From Lactiplantibacillus pentosus (GTDB lineage: Bacteria; Bacillota; Bacilli; Lactobacillales; Lactobacillaceae): a stretch of DNA of 64,000 nt. Shown here piece by piece: positions 35,691-47,098 of this stretch; position 1 is the stretch's first letter; each line of letters opens with the position of its first letter. The translations under genes were made by a program, and so were the position numbers. Location of the stretch: NCBI RefSeq assembly GCF_003641185.1, contig NZ_CP032757.1, positions 2,108,001-2,172,000 of the forward strand, read 5' to 3'. The notes under the pieces are model-generated. The model did no database searches, was not told the DNA's origin, and was given only the letters and a program-made list of their open reading frames with translations.

Positions 35691-36041
35691 TTAACACGCT
35701 CCAATATCTCTTGATTGACTTTTACTTTAGGAATGTCATTCATTGTAGAAAACTAATTGCAAACAACGCAATAGTTTTCAACTTTTTTCATTAAAATCAT
35801 ATAAATGCAAGCGAATATTCGAAAATCGCCAGTTTTAAATTGACATATTAGTCAATAGTGTTATATTTATTGATAGTTACTACTCAAAATAATATAAAAC
35901 GTATAATAATTTTACTTTTCTCCTGCTAGTATTCACTTACAAACATTTCGATTAAATATCAGCCAATGTCCCTAACCAATTCATTTTGCAACTAATTAAG
36001 CTATGGACTAATGCATCATGCACAGGTCCTTTACAAACACC
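35691..36041. other. AT-rich upstream region of the capsule operon
   Basis: About 350 bases without a gene, unusually rich in A and T (especially 35750-35930) compared with neighbours. It holds the cps promoter candidate. The rest could bind silencing or bending proteins, but no motif is certain. Confidence 0.5.
35742..35771 (-). promoter_or_regulatory. Probable promoter of the capsule operon
   Basis: On the minus strand TTGCGT and TACAAT are separated by 18 bases, about 50 bases before the cps4A start. Confidence 0.5.
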
Positions 36042-36089
36042 AAAAAAGGACCACCGAGTCAGTCCAAAAACTGATTGGTGGTCCCTTTT
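36042..36089 (-). terminator. Terminator of uvrC
   Basis: Minus-strand GGGACCACCAATCAG pairs with CTGACTCGGTGGTCC (small mismatch) and is followed by TTTTTT. Confidence 0.85.
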
Positions 36090-36094
36090 AGCGC

Positions 36095-37909
36095 CTAAGT
36101 GGCTCCTTTTTGATAATGTTTTGGTGTCACGCCGCCACCGGCCAATGAAAACTTGACCGTCTGTGCGACATTTTTGGCAATGCCTAACGCTTGAATATCC
36201 TCAACGGAGGCAGCCGCAATCTTGCTCATTGAGCCAAACTTCCGCAATAGCTTATTGCGTGTCTTGGGCCCAACGCCCGGAATTTCGTCCAGCCGTGAAC
36301 TCAACGAATGCTTGGTGTGGACCTGCCGATGGAACGTAATGGCAAAACGGTGCACCTCATCTTGGATGCGTTGTAACAAATAAAAGCCTTGGCTCTTCGG
36401 ATCAAGATGTAAATGTTGATCCCCAGCTGACGCTAACAAGTCCGCCGTCTTATGATGTTCGTTCTTGACCATCGCAGCAACGGGCGTATCCAGGCCTAAC
36501 TCGTTTTCTAAGACGTCCTTAGCCGCTTCCAGCTGAATCTCACCGCCATCCATTAAAATCAAATCAGGCAGTGCTGCATGCTCTTTTAGCAGCCGAGTAT
36601 AACGCCGCCGAATCACTTCACGAGTTGACGCCGCTTCATCAGCATGGTCGACCGTCCGCAATTTGTATTTTCGATACAACTTTTTATTAGGCTGACCATC
36701 CGTAAAGACGACCATCGCTGAGACCAAATCAGCCCCCTGGATATGCGAGTGGTCAAACGCTTCAATCTTATGACCGGCTGGGATTCCTAGCGCGTCTGTG
36801 ATTTCTTTCATCGCACCGGTGGTCTTGCGTTCATCCAACTCCAACAAGCGGAACTTCTCTTCTAAGACGATGCGCGCGTTTTTGTGCGCCATATCTAACA
36901 AATCTTTTTTCTGGCCTCGTTGCGGCGTGCGCACGGGAATCCCTAAGATATCACTCAACACTTGTTTGTCCAACCCACTCGGCACTAGGACTTCGCGTGG
37001 CAGCACATTATTCTTGCGATTATAAAATTGCAAAATAAAACTGGTCATTTCCTCGGGTGCCGTCGACACCACAGGGAATAGCCGCTTCTCACGTTTCATC
37101 AGGCGTGCTTGCCGAATAAAGAAGACTTGAATCGAGAGCCAACCTTTGTCCAAGTAAAAGTTGAACAAGTCCCGCGGTGTATTATCGTTCGAGATGATTT
37201 TCTGCTTCTCGACCGTCATTTCAATATAGTTCAGCTGATCGCGCAATTCTGCCGCTCGTTCAAATTCCAATTCTGCGGAAGCTTTCGTCATCCGTTTCGT
37301 CAGTTGCTTCTTGACCGTCTCAACGTGACCATTCAAGAATGACTTAATCCGCTTAATTTGTGCGTCATATTCCGACGTTGGTACCGTCTTGAAGCAGGCT
37401 CCCAAACACTGACCCATATGGTAGTACAGGCACGGCCGATTTTGAAAGCCATGACAGCGTCGGAGCGGATACACTTTTTGAATGAAATTGACCGTTTCTT
37501 GCGCCGCATAGACGTTGGGATACGGCCCAAAATAATAGCCACCATCTTTACGAACATCACTGACGATCAAAATCTGCGGATCGCGCTCGTTCGTGATTTT
37601 GATATACGGGTAGCCCGTGCCCTTTTTTAACTTAATATTAAAGTACGGTTGGTGTTTTTGAATCAGTGTAATTTCAAGCAGAAAGGCTTCCTTGTCCGTC
37701 GAAGTCACGATGAATTCAAAATCCGCAATTTCCGAGACCAACCGCGCCGTCTTACCAGTATGGCTACTCTTGAAGTAGGAACGCACCCGATTCTTCAAAT
37801 TTTTAGCCTTACCCACATAAATGATCTGGCTATTTAAGTTTTTCATCAGATAGCAACCAGGTAAATCTGGTAATAAGGCTAATTTATGTTCAATATGCGC
37901 GGATGCCAT
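36095..37909 (-). CDS. uvrC: Excinuclease ABC subunit C
   Basis: Makes the two incisions in nucleotide excision repair together with UvrA and UvrB. The 604-residue protein has an N-terminal GIY-YIG nuclease (LPGCYLMKN, IIYVGKAKNLKNRV), the UvrB-binding UVR motif (ELEFERAAELRDQLNYIE), an RNase H-like endonuclease domain and C-terminal helix-hairpin-helices (IPGVGPKTRNKLL). Length is typical. It is monocistronic. Confidence 0.97.
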   Translation of the reverse strand: MASAHIEHKLALLPDLPGCYLMKNLNSQIIYVGKAKNLKNRVRSYFKSSHTGKTARLVSEIADFEFIVTSTDKEAFLLEITLIQKHQPYFNIKLKKGTGYPYIKITNERDPQILIVSDVRKDGGYYFGPYPNVYAAQETVNFIQKVYPLRRCHGFQNRPCLYYHMGQCLGACFKTVPTSEYDAQIKRIKSFLNGHVETVKKQLTKRMTKASAELEFERAAELRDQLNYIEMTVEKQKIISNDNTPRDLFNFYLDKGWLSIQVFFIRQARLMKREKRLFPVVSTAPEEMTSFILQFYNRKNNVLPREVLVPSGLDKQVLSDILGIPVRTPQRGQKKDLLDMAHKNARIVLEEKFRLLELDERKTTGAMKEITDALGIPAGHKIEAFDHSHIQGADLVSAMVVFTDGQPNKKLYRKYKLRTVDHADEAASTREVIRRRYTRLLKEHAALPDLILMDGGEIQLEAAKDVLENELGLDTPVAAMVKNEHHKTADLLASAGDQHLHLDPKSQGFYLLQRIQDEVHRFAITFHRQVHTKHSLSSRLDEIPGVGPKTRNKLLRKFGSMSKIAAASVEDIQALGIAKNVAQTVKFSLAGGGVTPKHYQKGAT

Positions 37910-38247
37910 GTGACACCTTCCCTTCGTTTAGATTAGCATTATTAGTATACCGCCTGCTAGCATGGGGCTCAACCAAACAGCCCGCAAATATGATTTTAAT
38001 TATGGTAACCAGATACCTAGCCGTCTCACCGGATCAACCGCCAAGCATGAGACCAATCTGACGCCAGTTCGTGTTCTAAACTTAAATTAATCAGATTACC
38101 AACAACCGTTGACAGATAACCTTCAATCAACCAAATTTTGAGCCATCCACGCAGCTTACAATACCGCACAACTACCGGCCAGTCGCCACCGTCCACACAA
38201 TACCTGACTTTAATTACTCAAGCACGTCACCCTCCACACTTCAACCT
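37910..38247. other. Intergenic region between uvrC and the glutamine transporter
   Basis: About 340 bases. I see no gene or clear structure beyond the expected uvrC promoter region. Confidence 0.4.
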
Positions 38248-38282
38248 AAAAAAACGGCAACCGAGAGCATCCCGGTTGCCGC
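38248..38282 (-). terminator. Terminator of the amino-acid ABC operon
   Basis: Minus-strand GGCAACCGG pairs with C-CGGTTGCC and runs into TTTTTTT. Confidence 0.9.
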
Positions 38283-38289
38283 CACTAAC

Positions 38290-39030
38290 TTACATTAAAA
38301 TTTTAGAGAGAAAATCTTTAGCCCGTTCCGTTTGGGGATTGGCAAAAAATTCATCAGGCGTATTATTTTCCTGAATATAGCCGTCAGCCATGAACCAGAT
38401 CCGGTCAGCCACTGACTTCGCAAAGCCCATTTCGTGCGTCACGACCACCATCGTCATGCCGTCTTTGGCTAGTTCTTGCATTACATTCAGCACTTCGCCG
38501 ACCATTTCGGGGTCAAGCGCTGACGTTGGTTCGTCAAACAGCATCACCTCGGGGTTCATTGCCAACGCCCGCGCAATCGCGACCCGTTGTGCTTGGCCCC
38601 CAGATAAACTGCTTGGAAAGGCATCCGCGTGGTCATCCAGTCCAACTCGTTGCAGCAATTCATGAGCCGTTTTAGTTGCAGCAGCATCATCCACGTGCTT
38701 GACCTTCATGGGTGCCAGTTTGATGTTTTCCAACACCGTCATATTTGGGAACAAGTTAAAGCCTTGGAACACCATTCCCATTTTTTCCCGCAAAGCGTTA
38801 ACGCTCTTGGTATCCAGGGTGGTTAAGTCTTGGCCTTCAAAGGCAACTTGGCCGCTAGTAGGCGTTTCTAGTAGATTTAAGCACCGTAAAAAGGTACTCT
38901 TCCCACCACCAGAAGGGCCAATCACAACGATCACCTGGCCTGGTTCAACTTTTTCGGTAATATCCTTCAACACGTCGTTTTCACCGAAGCTCTTCGCAAG
39001 GTCTTTAACTTCAATTACTGGTTTAGTCAT
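38290..39030 (-). CDS. glnQ: Polar amino acid ABC transporter ATPase (GlnQ-type)
   Basis: The 246-residue ATPase energises uptake of glutamine or another polar amino acid. Walker [10 protein letters not shown], signature SGGQAQR, Walker [15 protein letters not shown] and the switch VVTHEMGFA are intact. It overlaps the upstream permease gene by 8 bases and ends the operon. Substrate is inferred from family. Confidence 0.94.
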   Translation of the reverse strand: MTKPVIEVKDLAKSFGENDVLKDITEKVEPGQVIVVIGPSGGGKSTFLRCLNLLETPTSGQVAFEGQDLTTLDTKSVNALREKMGMVFQGFNLFPNMTVLENIKLAPMKVKHVDDAAATKTAHELLQRVGLDDHADAFPSSLSGGQAQRVAIARALAMNPEVMLFDEPTSALDPEMVGEVLNVMQELAKDGMTMVVVTHEMGFAKSVADRIWFMADGYIQENNTPDEFFANPQTERAKDFLSKILM

Positions 39031-40498
39031 GTTGCATTCTCCTTTCGAAGTAGTTCAAAATCCGTGAGGCGGTAAAGGTCAAGATGAAGTAGAGCACCAT
39101 GATGACCACGATTGGTGCAACGCCCCGGTAGGTATCAGAACGAACAATGTTGCTTTGATAGATCAATTCAGTAACCCCAATAATTGAGACGATCGAACTA
39201 TCCTTGATCAAGGTAATAAATTCGTTACCAAGCGATGGCCAAATATTCTTCAACGCTTGTGGCAAGACGACGTAGCGCATCGTTTCACCGTTAGACATCC
39301 CAAGACTCCGTGCAGCTTCGGTCTGACCGACATCCACTGAGTTGATCCCACCACGAATATATTCAGCGACGTACGCACCGGAGTTCAAGGAAATCGCAAT
39401 AATCCCAGAAGTCAAGGCTGGTAGATTGACGAATAGACCGAGACCAAAGTAAACGAACATCACTTGGACCATCATTGGCGTCCCACGAATAAATTCAACG
39501 TAGGCCGTCGCTAACCACCGAATGGCCGTCTTGAGCGGATTGCCCTTTGCCATCCGAGCTAAGGCGAGTAAAATCCCGATGATAAACCCGAAGAAGACTG
39601 AGCAAACCGTGATGATTAAGGTATATTCAATCCCAGTCGCAAAGGCTTTCCAGTAGTGGCCCATCGAGGTATTGACCGTGTTGGTCTTTAAATACTTGCC
39701 GGCAGCTGGTAAATATTGCTTCTTAACTAAATTTTGCTTCTTGATCCGATCAACCGTCTTATTAACCTTGTTAACTAAGCTAGTCGACCCTTTCCGAAAC
39801 GCGATTGCGGAACTGGTGGCACTGGAACTCATGTTGAAGCCACTTGGAATGGCCACTAAATTCTTGTTGTTTGCCACATAAGCTTCAGCAGATGGCTTTT
39901 CCATGGCAACCCCGTCAACTTTATGGCTTTGGAGGGCTAAGATCAAATCAGATTGAGAGGTCATCCCTTTAGCTTTGGCAGTGGTCTGCTTCTTAACGGC
40001 GTTGTATTGCGTCGTCCCAGTTTGGGCACCCAGTGTCCCATTCTTGAAAGAATCTTTGTTCTTGTACTTGCCCTTATCAGTCTTGTTGATGACAATATCA
40101 TAACCACCCTGATAGTAGACATGCGTGAAGTCAACGTTCTTCCGCCGTGAAGGGGTTGGGTTCATCCCAGAAATGATCATATCGATTTTCCCAGTCTGGA
40201 GTGCGACTAGTAACGAGTCAAATGACATCGATTTGATCTTCAGCTTGACGCCCAAGTCCTTGGCAACTTGCTTCCCAATCTGAACATCCATCCCGACAAT
40301 CTTGCTCTTGCCATTGACTGTCGCCTGAAATTCATATGGCGGATAGTCTGGTGACGTCCCCATCACTAGGACACCCTTTTTTTGAATTTGTTCTAATGAA
40401 TTATCGGCCGCTTGAGCATGTTGGGTCTGTCCGATTGGGACCACCGTCATGATCAGGGCCACAATGATGGCTAAAAATAACCCAAATCTTTTTTTCAT
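39023..40498 (-). CDS. glnP: Fused substrate-binding protein and permease of the amino acid ABC transporter
   Basis: The 491-residue fusion has a signal or anchor sequence (about 1-30), a type II periplasmic-binding domain beginning [20 protein letters not shown] (about 35-270), and then a His/Glu/Gln/Arg-opine permease domain with about five helices and the EAA loop ([20 protein letters not shown]). The start at 40498 has GAGGAG upstream; the longer frame lacks an SD. The binding domain is tethered outside the cell. Likely substrate glutamine or glutamate, by family. Confidence 0.93.
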   Translation of the reverse strand: MKKRFGLFLAIIVALIMTVVPIGQTQHAQAADNSLEQIQKKGVLVMGTSPDYPPYEFQATVNGKSKIVGMDVQIGKQVAKDLGVKLKIKSMSFDSLLVALQTGKIDMIISGMNPTPSRRKNVDFTHVYYQGGYDIVINKTDKGKYKNKDSFKNGTLGAQTGTTQYNAVKKQTTAKAKGMTSQSDLILALQSHKVDGVAMEKPSAEAYVANNKNLVAIPSGFNMSSSATSSAIAFRKGSTSLVNKVNKTVDRIKKQNLVKKQYLPAAGKYLKTNTVNTSMGHYWKAFATGIEYTLIITVCSVFFGFIIGILLALARMAKGNPLKTAIRWLATAYVEFIRGTPMMVQVMFVYFGLGLFVNLPALTSGIIAISLNSGAYVAEYIRGGINSVDVGQTEAARSLGMSNGETMRYVVLPQALKNIWPSLGNEFITLIKDSSIVSIIGVTELIYQSNIVRSDTYRGVAPIVVIMVLYFILTFTASRILNYFERRMQHD

Positions 40499-40703
40499 AG
40501 GTATTCTCCTCGTTTTGTAATTTACAAGAATAAAGTATAACCGCATATGATTATTTATGCAAGTATTTTTGAAAATTTCTTTATTTTATGCATAAAAAGG
40601 CCATTTATACACGTTTCAGCCCCGTTAAAATGCATAAACGACGAATAACTGACAAATGGTCGGAAATTTGCTATGATAGGCGGTAATCGAAAGGAATGAT
40701 TTT

Positions 40704-40874
40704 ATGGGTTTAAAAGTACAACGTCAAGATAACCTTGATAAACTATTTGACAAGTTTGCCATTGGGCCTGACGATAAGGATAAACTCACCACGAAGGCCG
40801 TTCAGGATACAATCGACGAACATGCCAAACGAAAACAATCAAAGGCAACTGACAAAAAGGATGCCGACAAATAA
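40704..40874 (+). CDS. Small charged protein (56 residues), possibly SPJ_0845 family
   Basis: ATG at 40704 with AAAGGAATG upstream (about 8 bases) opens a 56-codon frame: MGLKVQRQDNLDKLFDKFAI, then a Lys/Asp-rich tail. The RQDNLDKLF start resembles small conserved Lactobacillales proteins that I recall as SPJ_0845-like, without certainty. It is followed at once by a strong terminator, which supports a real gene. Confidence 0.65.
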   Translation: MGLKVQRQDNLDKLFDKFAIGPDDKDKLTTKAVQDTIDEHAKRKQSKATDKKDADK

Positions 40875-40882
40875 TGGCAAAC

Positions 40883-40916
40883 AAAAAAGCGATGGACGCC
40901 TGTCCATCGCTTTTTT
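40883..40916. terminator. Bidirectional terminator
   Basis: AAAAAAGCGATGGAC and GTCCATCGCTTTTTT form a perfect stem with a GCCT loop. It serves the small gene at 40704 and the converging HesB-like gene. Confidence 0.9.
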
Positions 40917-40934
40917 GTTTGCATCATCATCACT

Positions 40935-41342
40935 TTAGCAAATTTTAGTACCGATTGTTTGCATCTTTTCACGCCGTTCCGCTTCGGTTTCTGGTGAAAC
41001 GTCGCGCCAATCAACAACGGCCAAGGCACCGTCTAACATCCCACTGTCGTCTTTCAATGCCAGCGCATTGTGCCAGCGAGAAATATTCAACCCATTACCG
41101 AGATAGGCTTCATCGGCTGGCGCAACGTGCATCACGTAACCCGCATTATTTTCGAGCGGTGTGGTGTAATCTGGATCAGCATCCTTAAGAATGACTAATT
41201 GAAATTTATTACCAATGGCACAGCTGCCACCTAGACTGGAATATTTATTTGAACCGTCATCAGTTGTTAGAATAACTTGACTCCCTGCTGGGATCTTATC
41301 AGCTAAATAGGCTTGAGCATCGTCTTTGATATTGATTTTCAT
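40935..41342 (-). CDS. HesB-like iron-sulfur biosynthesis family protein
   Basis: The 135-residue protein looks like the diverged HesB/IscA-like group found in lactobacilli: N-terminal MKINIKDDAQAYLADKI, then an LTTDDGSNKYSSLGGSC segment. The conserved triple-Cys pattern of true A-type carriers is not complete (Cys in GGSCAIG and the C-terminal Cys remain), so Fe-S carrier function is doubtful. The start at 41342 follows AAAGGA; the longer frame is less likely. A 14-bp palindrome lies 31 bases upstream. Confidence 0.72.
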   Translation of the reverse strand: MKINIKDDAQAYLADKIPAGSQVILTTDDGSNKYSSLGGSCAIGNKFQLVILKDADPDYTTPLENNAGYVMHVAPADEAYLGNGLNISRWHNALALKDDSGMLDGALAVVDWRDVSPETEAERREKMQTIGTKIC

Positions 41343-41372
41343 GTTAAGCATCCTTTCCTGAAAAAACAATTA

Positions 41373-41386
41373 AGTTGTGCACAACT
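41373..41386. promoter_or_regulatory. 14-bp palindrome before the HesB-like gene
   Basis: AGTTGTGCACAACT is perfectly palindromic and lies between the likely promoter and the start codon, a typical operator position. Confidence 0.4.
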
Positions 41387-41453
41387 CTTTTTACAATTAT
41401 TAATTTACCGCATTTCCACGGCAATTGCAATTAATAGACTCTCAAAATTCAAA

Positions 41454-41502
41454 AATAGTCGTTGCGGTAACCTGCATTTCCAGATTATCGACAACGACTA
41501 TT
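41454..41502. terminator. Hairpin downstream of the MazG-like gene, possible terminator
   Basis: AATAGTCGTTG and CAACGACTATT form a perfect 11-bp stem around a 27-base loop. The U tract is poor, so terminator function is uncertain. Confidence 0.45.
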
Positions 41503-41508
41503 CTTGCT

Positions 41509-41532
41509 GTTAGCCTAATATATTAGGTTAAC
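41509..41532. repeat. 24-bp palindrome
   Basis: GTTAGCCTAATA and TATTAGGTTAAC pair over 24 bases with one mismatch (G-U in RNA). It lies between the 41454 hairpin and the MazG-like gene. Confidence 0.6.
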
Positions 41533-41556
41533 GGCGCTATTTTGATTGTATTTTAC

Positions 41557-41853
41557 TTATTTAACCGGCTTACCACTAGGATACTTGTCGTTTAATTTTT
41601 GAATGTTTTGCTGAGCAACTTCTTCAAATGGAATATCAGCCCATTCAGCAACTTGTGATAAGTACCATAACACGTCGCCCATTTGCTTGGTTAGTTGGTC
41701 CTTACTCAAGGATTCACCGTGAAACGTATATTTTTTGACGAGATCCACCACTTGGCCGGTCTCAGAAGCCAAGCCCAATGATAAATTCGTCAAAACCTGT
41801 TCATTCCCATACAGCGTCCGGTTTGCCAACGCTTGATAGTCATTAAATTCCAA
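41557..41853 (-). CDS. MazG-like nucleotide pyrophosphohydrolase
   Basis: The 98-residue all-alpha protein has the compact MazG/dUTPase-like pattern: GLASETGQVVDLVKK then KQMGDVLWYLSQVAEW, supplying the acidic metal-binding residues. One usual Glu of the ExxE pair is Gln (ETGQ). It hydrolyses a (d)NTP to the monophosphate by family. The start lies 1 base after the engB stop, so they are co-transcribed. Confidence 0.85.
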   Translation of the reverse strand: MEFNDYQALANRTLYGNEQVLTNLSLGLASETGQVVDLVKKYTFHGESLSKDQLTKQMGDVLWYLSQVAEWADIPFEEVAQQNIQKLNDKYPSGKPVK

Positions 41854-41854
41854 G

Positions 41855-42448
41855 TTAGTTGCCTCCTACAGTATGTGCTTCAATCCATTGCCAGACCGCG
41901 TCCTTGCCTTCTTTAGTCTTCGCTGAAAAGGCAATAAAATCATCTTCCGGTTGAAAATTGAGCGTTTTTTTAATTAAACTCTCTTGCTTGTTCCACTTGC
42001 CACGTGGAATTTTATCGCTTTTGGTGGCAACCACCAATAATGGCATCTCATAGTAACGCATCCACTCATACATGGCCACGTCATCCTTGGTTGGCGCATG
42101 CCGAGCATCAACCAAAATAACCACGCCACGAAGCGTATCACGGGTCGTCAAATAGGTCTCAATCATTTGGCCCCATTTTTCACGTTCCTTCTTAGACACC
42201 TTTGCATAGCCGTAACCAGGAACATCGACAAAATAGAGCTGATCCTCAACCTTATAAAAATTCAACGTCTGAGTTTTACCAGGTTGACTAGACGTCCGCG
42301 CATAGCTATTGCGATTGATCAATACATTAATTAGAGAGGACTTCCCAACATTTGATCGTCCAGCTAGGCCGATTTCTGGGAAACCCGTAGTGGGATATTG
42401 ACTAGGCGCCACCGCGCTCATGACAAGTTCAACGTTATGCACTTCCAT
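41855..42448 (-). CDS. engB: Ribosome-biogenesis GTP-binding protein
   Basis: The 197-residue YsxC/YihA-type GTPase acts in 50S subunit assembly. G1 [12 protein letters not shown]3 DVPGYG and G4 ATKSDK are visible. The ATG at 42448 has AAGGAG 8 bases upstream; a TTG directly before it is a less likely start. It follows clpX, the usual clpX-engB order in Firmicutes, but a hairpin separates them. Confidence 0.95.
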   Translation of the reverse strand: MEVHNVELVMSAVAPSQYPTTGFPEIGLAGRSNVGKSSLINVLINRNSYARTSSQPGKTQTLNFYKVEDQLYFVDVPGYGYAKVSKKEREKWGQMIETYLTTRDTLRGVVILVDARHAPTKDDVAMYEWMRYYEMPLLVVATKSDKIPRGKWNKQESLIKKTLNFQPEDDFIAFSAKTKEGKDAVWQWIEAHTVGGN

Positions 42449-42531
42449 CAAATTAACTCCTTCTGCAACTCGTTATTGCACCCATTTTACCATAAATACG
42501 ATCATCAGCAGACTGCTACGCTCACATCGCC

Positions 42532-42580
42532 GAAAACAGCACTCAGGACCGCCGATGAAGACTCACCGCGGTCCTGAGCG
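42532..42580 (-). terminator. Hairpin after clpX, probable terminator
   Basis: CTCAGGACCGC pairs perfectly with GCGGTCCTGAG; the downstream minus-strand sequence is TGCTGTTTT. The moderate U tract may allow readthrough into engB. Confidence 0.7.
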
Positions 42581-42612
42581 TTACTTATTAGCGTTGTGGC
42601 TCTCAAACACGT

Positions 42613-43881
42613 CTAGGACGCTTTTTGGTCTGCCAATACTAATTCTGGTTCTGCATGATCAGCAACCGTTTCGCGAGTAATGATCACTTTCTTAACATCT
42701 TCACGACTAGGAATATCGTACATAATATCCCGCATCGTATCTTCAATAATCGAACGAAGGCCACGTGCACCCGTATTACGAGCCAGGGCCTCTTGTGCAA
42801 TTGCTCGGAGCGCATCATCATTGAAGTCCAGTTCAGCACCATCAAGTGCGATCAAACGCTGGTACTGCTTAACTAGTGCGTTCTTCGGTTCCGTCAAGAT
42901 ACGAACTAAGTCATCTTCCGTCAACCGTTCAAGCGCCGTTAAAATTGGCAACCGGCCGATAAATTCAGGAATCAACCCAAATTGTAATAAGTCTTCAGGG
43001 ACAACTTGTTGCATCAAGCTCTTAGAATCATCCAAGACGGCATTCTTACCATCAGTGTCAGTACCAAAGCCAATCGTCTTATCGCCTAAACGCCGCTTAA
43101 CGATATCTTCGATGCCATCAAACGCGCCCCCGACGATAAAGAGAATATTCGTGGTGTCGATTTGAATAAATTCTTGTTGTGGATGCTTACGACCACCCTG
43201 CGGCGGCACATTGGCAATCGTGCCTTCCAAAATCTTCAGCAGAGCTTGTTGAACCCCTTCACCGGAAACGTCCCGAGTGATGGAAACATTTTCGCTCTTC
43301 TTGGCAATCTTATCGATTTCATCGATATAGATAATACCTTTTTCCGCGCGTTCAACGTCGTAGTCAGCATTTTGCAATAGCTTCAGCAAAATATTTTCGA
43401 CGTCTTCACCAACATAGCCGGCTTCCGTCAAGGTCGTGGCATCTGCAATTGCAAATGGGACATCCAAGATACGGGCTAAGCTTTGGGCTAAGAAGGTCTT
43501 CCCAGAACCAGTCGGACCAACCAAACTAATATTACTCTTTTGTAATTCAGGACCATCCTCGGTCTCTTCATCATCACTATCAGCCATGGCTTTCACACGC
43601 TTGTAATGATTGTAAACCGCAACGGAAAGTGTCCGCTTCGCTTCATTCTGACCGATCACATATTGGTCCAACTCGTCAACGATTTGTTTTGGCGTTGGAA
43701 TATCTGTTAATTCATGGGTTTGTTCTTCACTAAACTCTTCATCGATAATTTCTTTACATAAATCGATACATTCATTACAGATATAAACGCCGGGGCCAGC
43801 CACGATCTTTTTAACTTGATCTTGTGATTTACCACAAAACGAGCAGTTCACAGGGCCGTTTGTCTCGGTATTTTCAAACAT
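42613..43881 (-). CDS. clpX: ATP-dependent Clp protease ATP-binding subunit ClpX
   Basis: Unfolds substrates for ClpP. The 422-residue protein has the N-terminal zinc-binding domain (Cys13, Cys16, Cys35, Cys38), Walker A GPTGSGKT, Walker [10 protein letters not shown], the GYVGEDVE pore loop and the RRLG pore-2 region. Length is normal. It follows tig, the conserved Firmicutes order. Confidence 0.97.
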   Translation of the reverse strand: MFENTETNGPVNCSFCGKSQDQVKKIVAGPGVYICNECIDLCKEIIDEEFSEEQTHELTDIPTPKQIVDELDQYVIGQNEAKRTLSVAVYNHYKRVKAMADSDDEETEDGPELQKSNISLVGPTGSGKTFLAQSLARILDVPFAIADATTLTEAGYVGEDVENILLKLLQNADYDVERAEKGIIYIDEIDKIAKKSENVSITRDVSGEGVQQALLKILEGTIANVPPQGGRKHPQQEFIQIDTTNILFIVGGAFDGIEDIVKRRLGDKTIGFGTDTDGKNAVLDDSKSLMQQVVPEDLLQFGLIPEFIGRLPILTALERLTEDDLVRILTEPKNALVKQYQRLIALDGAELDFNDDALRAIAQEALARNTGARGLRSIIEDTMRDIMYDIPSREDVKKVIITRETVADHAEPELVLADQKAS

Positions 43882-44101
43882 TCATTCTCACCTCATCGAT
43901 GTATTTACATGGATTAATCATAACAGAAAAGCCAAGCTAAAACCAGCTTAGGCACTGTCTTCTACGTCCACTACTATAACATGGACGAACCTATTCCCGA
44001 AATTATTTGTTCAAGATTGCCTTCCCGACTGTCGAGCCGTCACATATGGGATCCAGTTACCATCACTTAATTAGGCTCATTGGCATTTAACCACGCTATG
44101 T

Positions 44102-44133
44102 AAAAAGACCCTGGAAGCAAAACCTTCCAAGGC
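44102..44133 (-). terminator. Terminator of tig
   Basis: Minus-strand CCTTGGAAG pairs with CTTCCAGGG (G-U pairs) and is followed by TCTTTTT. Confidence 0.75.
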
Positions 44134-44160
44134 CTTCTGACTGATTGCGTTCAAAGAAAA

Positions 44161-45495
44161 TTAGTCCTTGTCGCTATCGTCTTTCTTGTCATCTTTTTTG
44201 TCGTCTGCTTTGGCATTTTGCTTTGCAGAATCAGCAATCAAGTCAACAGCTTGGCGAATGGCGATGTCATGTGACAACATGTCATCAGTTAATGCGCCAC
44301 GAACTGCGCTTTCTTCCATGTTGTATTGACTAGCTAAGTCCTTAACTTCGGCAGCAATTTCATCTTGAGATGGTTTGATGTTTTCAGCTTCAACGACGGC
44401 TTCTAAGACCAGGTTAGTCTTAACCCGACGTTCTGCGTCAGCAGCAAATTGCTTGTGCAAGTCGTCTTCAGTCGTACCAGTCAACTTGTAGTAAGTCTTA
44501 GGATCGATACCTTGTTGTTGCATGTTTGCTAAATATTGATCCATTTGACGATGAATGTCGTCTTCCTTCATTGCATCAGGAATGGCTTCGATTTCAGCAT
44601 TGTCAACAGCTTGGTTCAAAGCTTCGTCTTCAATGGCATCATGAGCAGCAGATTCTTTTTGTTCCTTAAGTTCATCCTTGATCTTAGCCTTTAATTCTTC
44701 AAGTGTGTCAACGTCATCGTCAACATCCTTGGCAAATTCATCATCTAATTCAGGGAGTTCCTTAGTCTTAACTTCGTGAACCGTTACTTTGAAGGTTGCT
44801 TCTTTGTCTTGCAAGTCTTCAGCTTGGTAATCCTTAGGGAAGGTTACCTTAACTTCAGTTTCGTCGCCGGCCTTAACACCAACTAATTGGTCTTCGAAGC
44901 CAGGGATGAATGAGTTAGAACCTAATTCAAGTGAGTAGTTTTCTGATTCGCCACCTTCAAATGGTTCGCCATCAACGAAACCTTTGAAGTCAATAACGAC
45001 AGTATCACCCTTAGCAGCTGGTTGGTCTTCTTTCAAGACTAATTCAGCTTGCTTTTCGCGACGTGATTCTAATTCAGCGTCAACGTCCTTAGCGTAAACC
45101 CGCGTGTTTTGACGCGTTACACTAAGTTCCTTGTATTGACCAAGCTTAACTTCTGGCTTAACCGTAACAACGGCTTTCAGAACCCAAGGCTTGCCCTTTT
45201 CCATGCTGTCAACATCGATTTGAGGTTGGTCAACTGGTTCAATTTCAGTATCTTTGATTGCTTCTTCATATGCCTCTGGGAGCACGATATTTAAAGCATC
45301 TTGATAAAGTGCTTCTTCACCGTACATTTGGTTGAAGATTTGACGTGGAACCTTACCCTTACGGAAACCAGGAACGTTTAAGTTCTTTTTAGTCCGTTGG
45401 AAGGCTTTGTCAATACCTTCTTTAATTTTGTCAGCACCAATTTCGAATGTTAATTCGCCTTGGTTGCCTTCTTTCTTTTCCCACTTTGCAGCCAT
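44161..45495 (-). CDS. tig: Trigger factor
   Basis: A ribosome-associated chaperone and prolyl isomerase. The 444-residue protein has the ribosome-binding signature [12 protein letters not shown] (about 43-54), an FKBP-like PPIase domain (about 150-245, with [15 protein letters not shown]) and the helical C-terminal arms, ending in a Lys/Asp-rich tail ([12 protein letters not shown]). It stands between tuf and clpX, with its own terminator. Confidence 0.97.
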   Translation of the reverse strand: MAAKWEKKEGNQGELTFEIGADKIKEGIDKAFQRTKKNLNVPGFRKGKVPRQIFNQMYGEEALYQDALNIVLPEAYEEAIKDTEIEPVDQPQIDVDSMEKGKPWVLKAVVTVKPEVKLGQYKELSVTRQNTRVYAKDVDAELESRREKQAELVLKEDQPAAKGDTVVIDFKGFVDGEPFEGGESENYSLELGSNSFIPGFEDQLVGVKAGDETEVKVTFPKDYQAEDLQDKEATFKVTVHEVKTKELPELDDEFAKDVDDDVDTLEELKAKIKDELKEQKESAAHDAIEDEALNQAVDNAEIEAIPDAMKEDDIHRQMDQYLANMQQQGIDPKTYYKLTGTTEDDLHKQFAADAERRVKTNLVLEAVVEAENIKPSQDEIAAEVKDLASQYNMEESAVRGALTDDMLSHDIAIRQAVDLIADSAKQNAKADDKKDDKKDDSDKD

Positions 45496-45631
45496 TGTAT
45501 TCCCTCCGAAACATTATAATTTCTACAATTCAAGTCAATTGCATACTTGTTAAGTTTAACCTATCGTTGCCGTAAAGTAAACCGAATTGGTTAAAAAAGC
45601 GCGTAAGCACGCCCGTTATTATAGATTTCCT

Positions 45632-45670
45632 TAAAAAAAGCGACTCGGAAGAAGACTTCCAAGTCGCTTA
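45632..45670 (-). terminator. Terminator of tuf
   Basis: Minus-strand AAGCGACTTGGAAG pairs with CTTCCGAGTCGCTT and ends in TTTTTTT. Confidence 0.9.
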
Positions 45671-45697
45671 GATCAATCAATGAAAATCAGTTAGAGA

Positions 45698-46885
<1,188 letters not shown>

Positions 46886-47016
46886 TAATGAAACCTCCTG
46901 TGATTTTCGCAAGAATAATGCCAAGACAAAAGAGTCTCAACAATTCTTTAGTTAGTATTATACTACATCCTAGTGAAAAGGCCAAATTACGCACCCATCA
47001 CTGAGAATCCTTAAAT

Positions 47017-47045
47017 ATTATATATAGCCTAATCTGATTTGTAAA
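47017..47045 (-). promoter_or_regulatory. Strong promoter of tuf
   Basis: On the minus strand TTTACA and TATAAT are separated by exactly 17 bases, about 130 bases before the start codon. Confidence 0.75.
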
Positions 47046-47098
47046 CAGATATTATTCAAAAAATTGAATTTTTGTTAGTTAATTCTTATTAAGCATGA

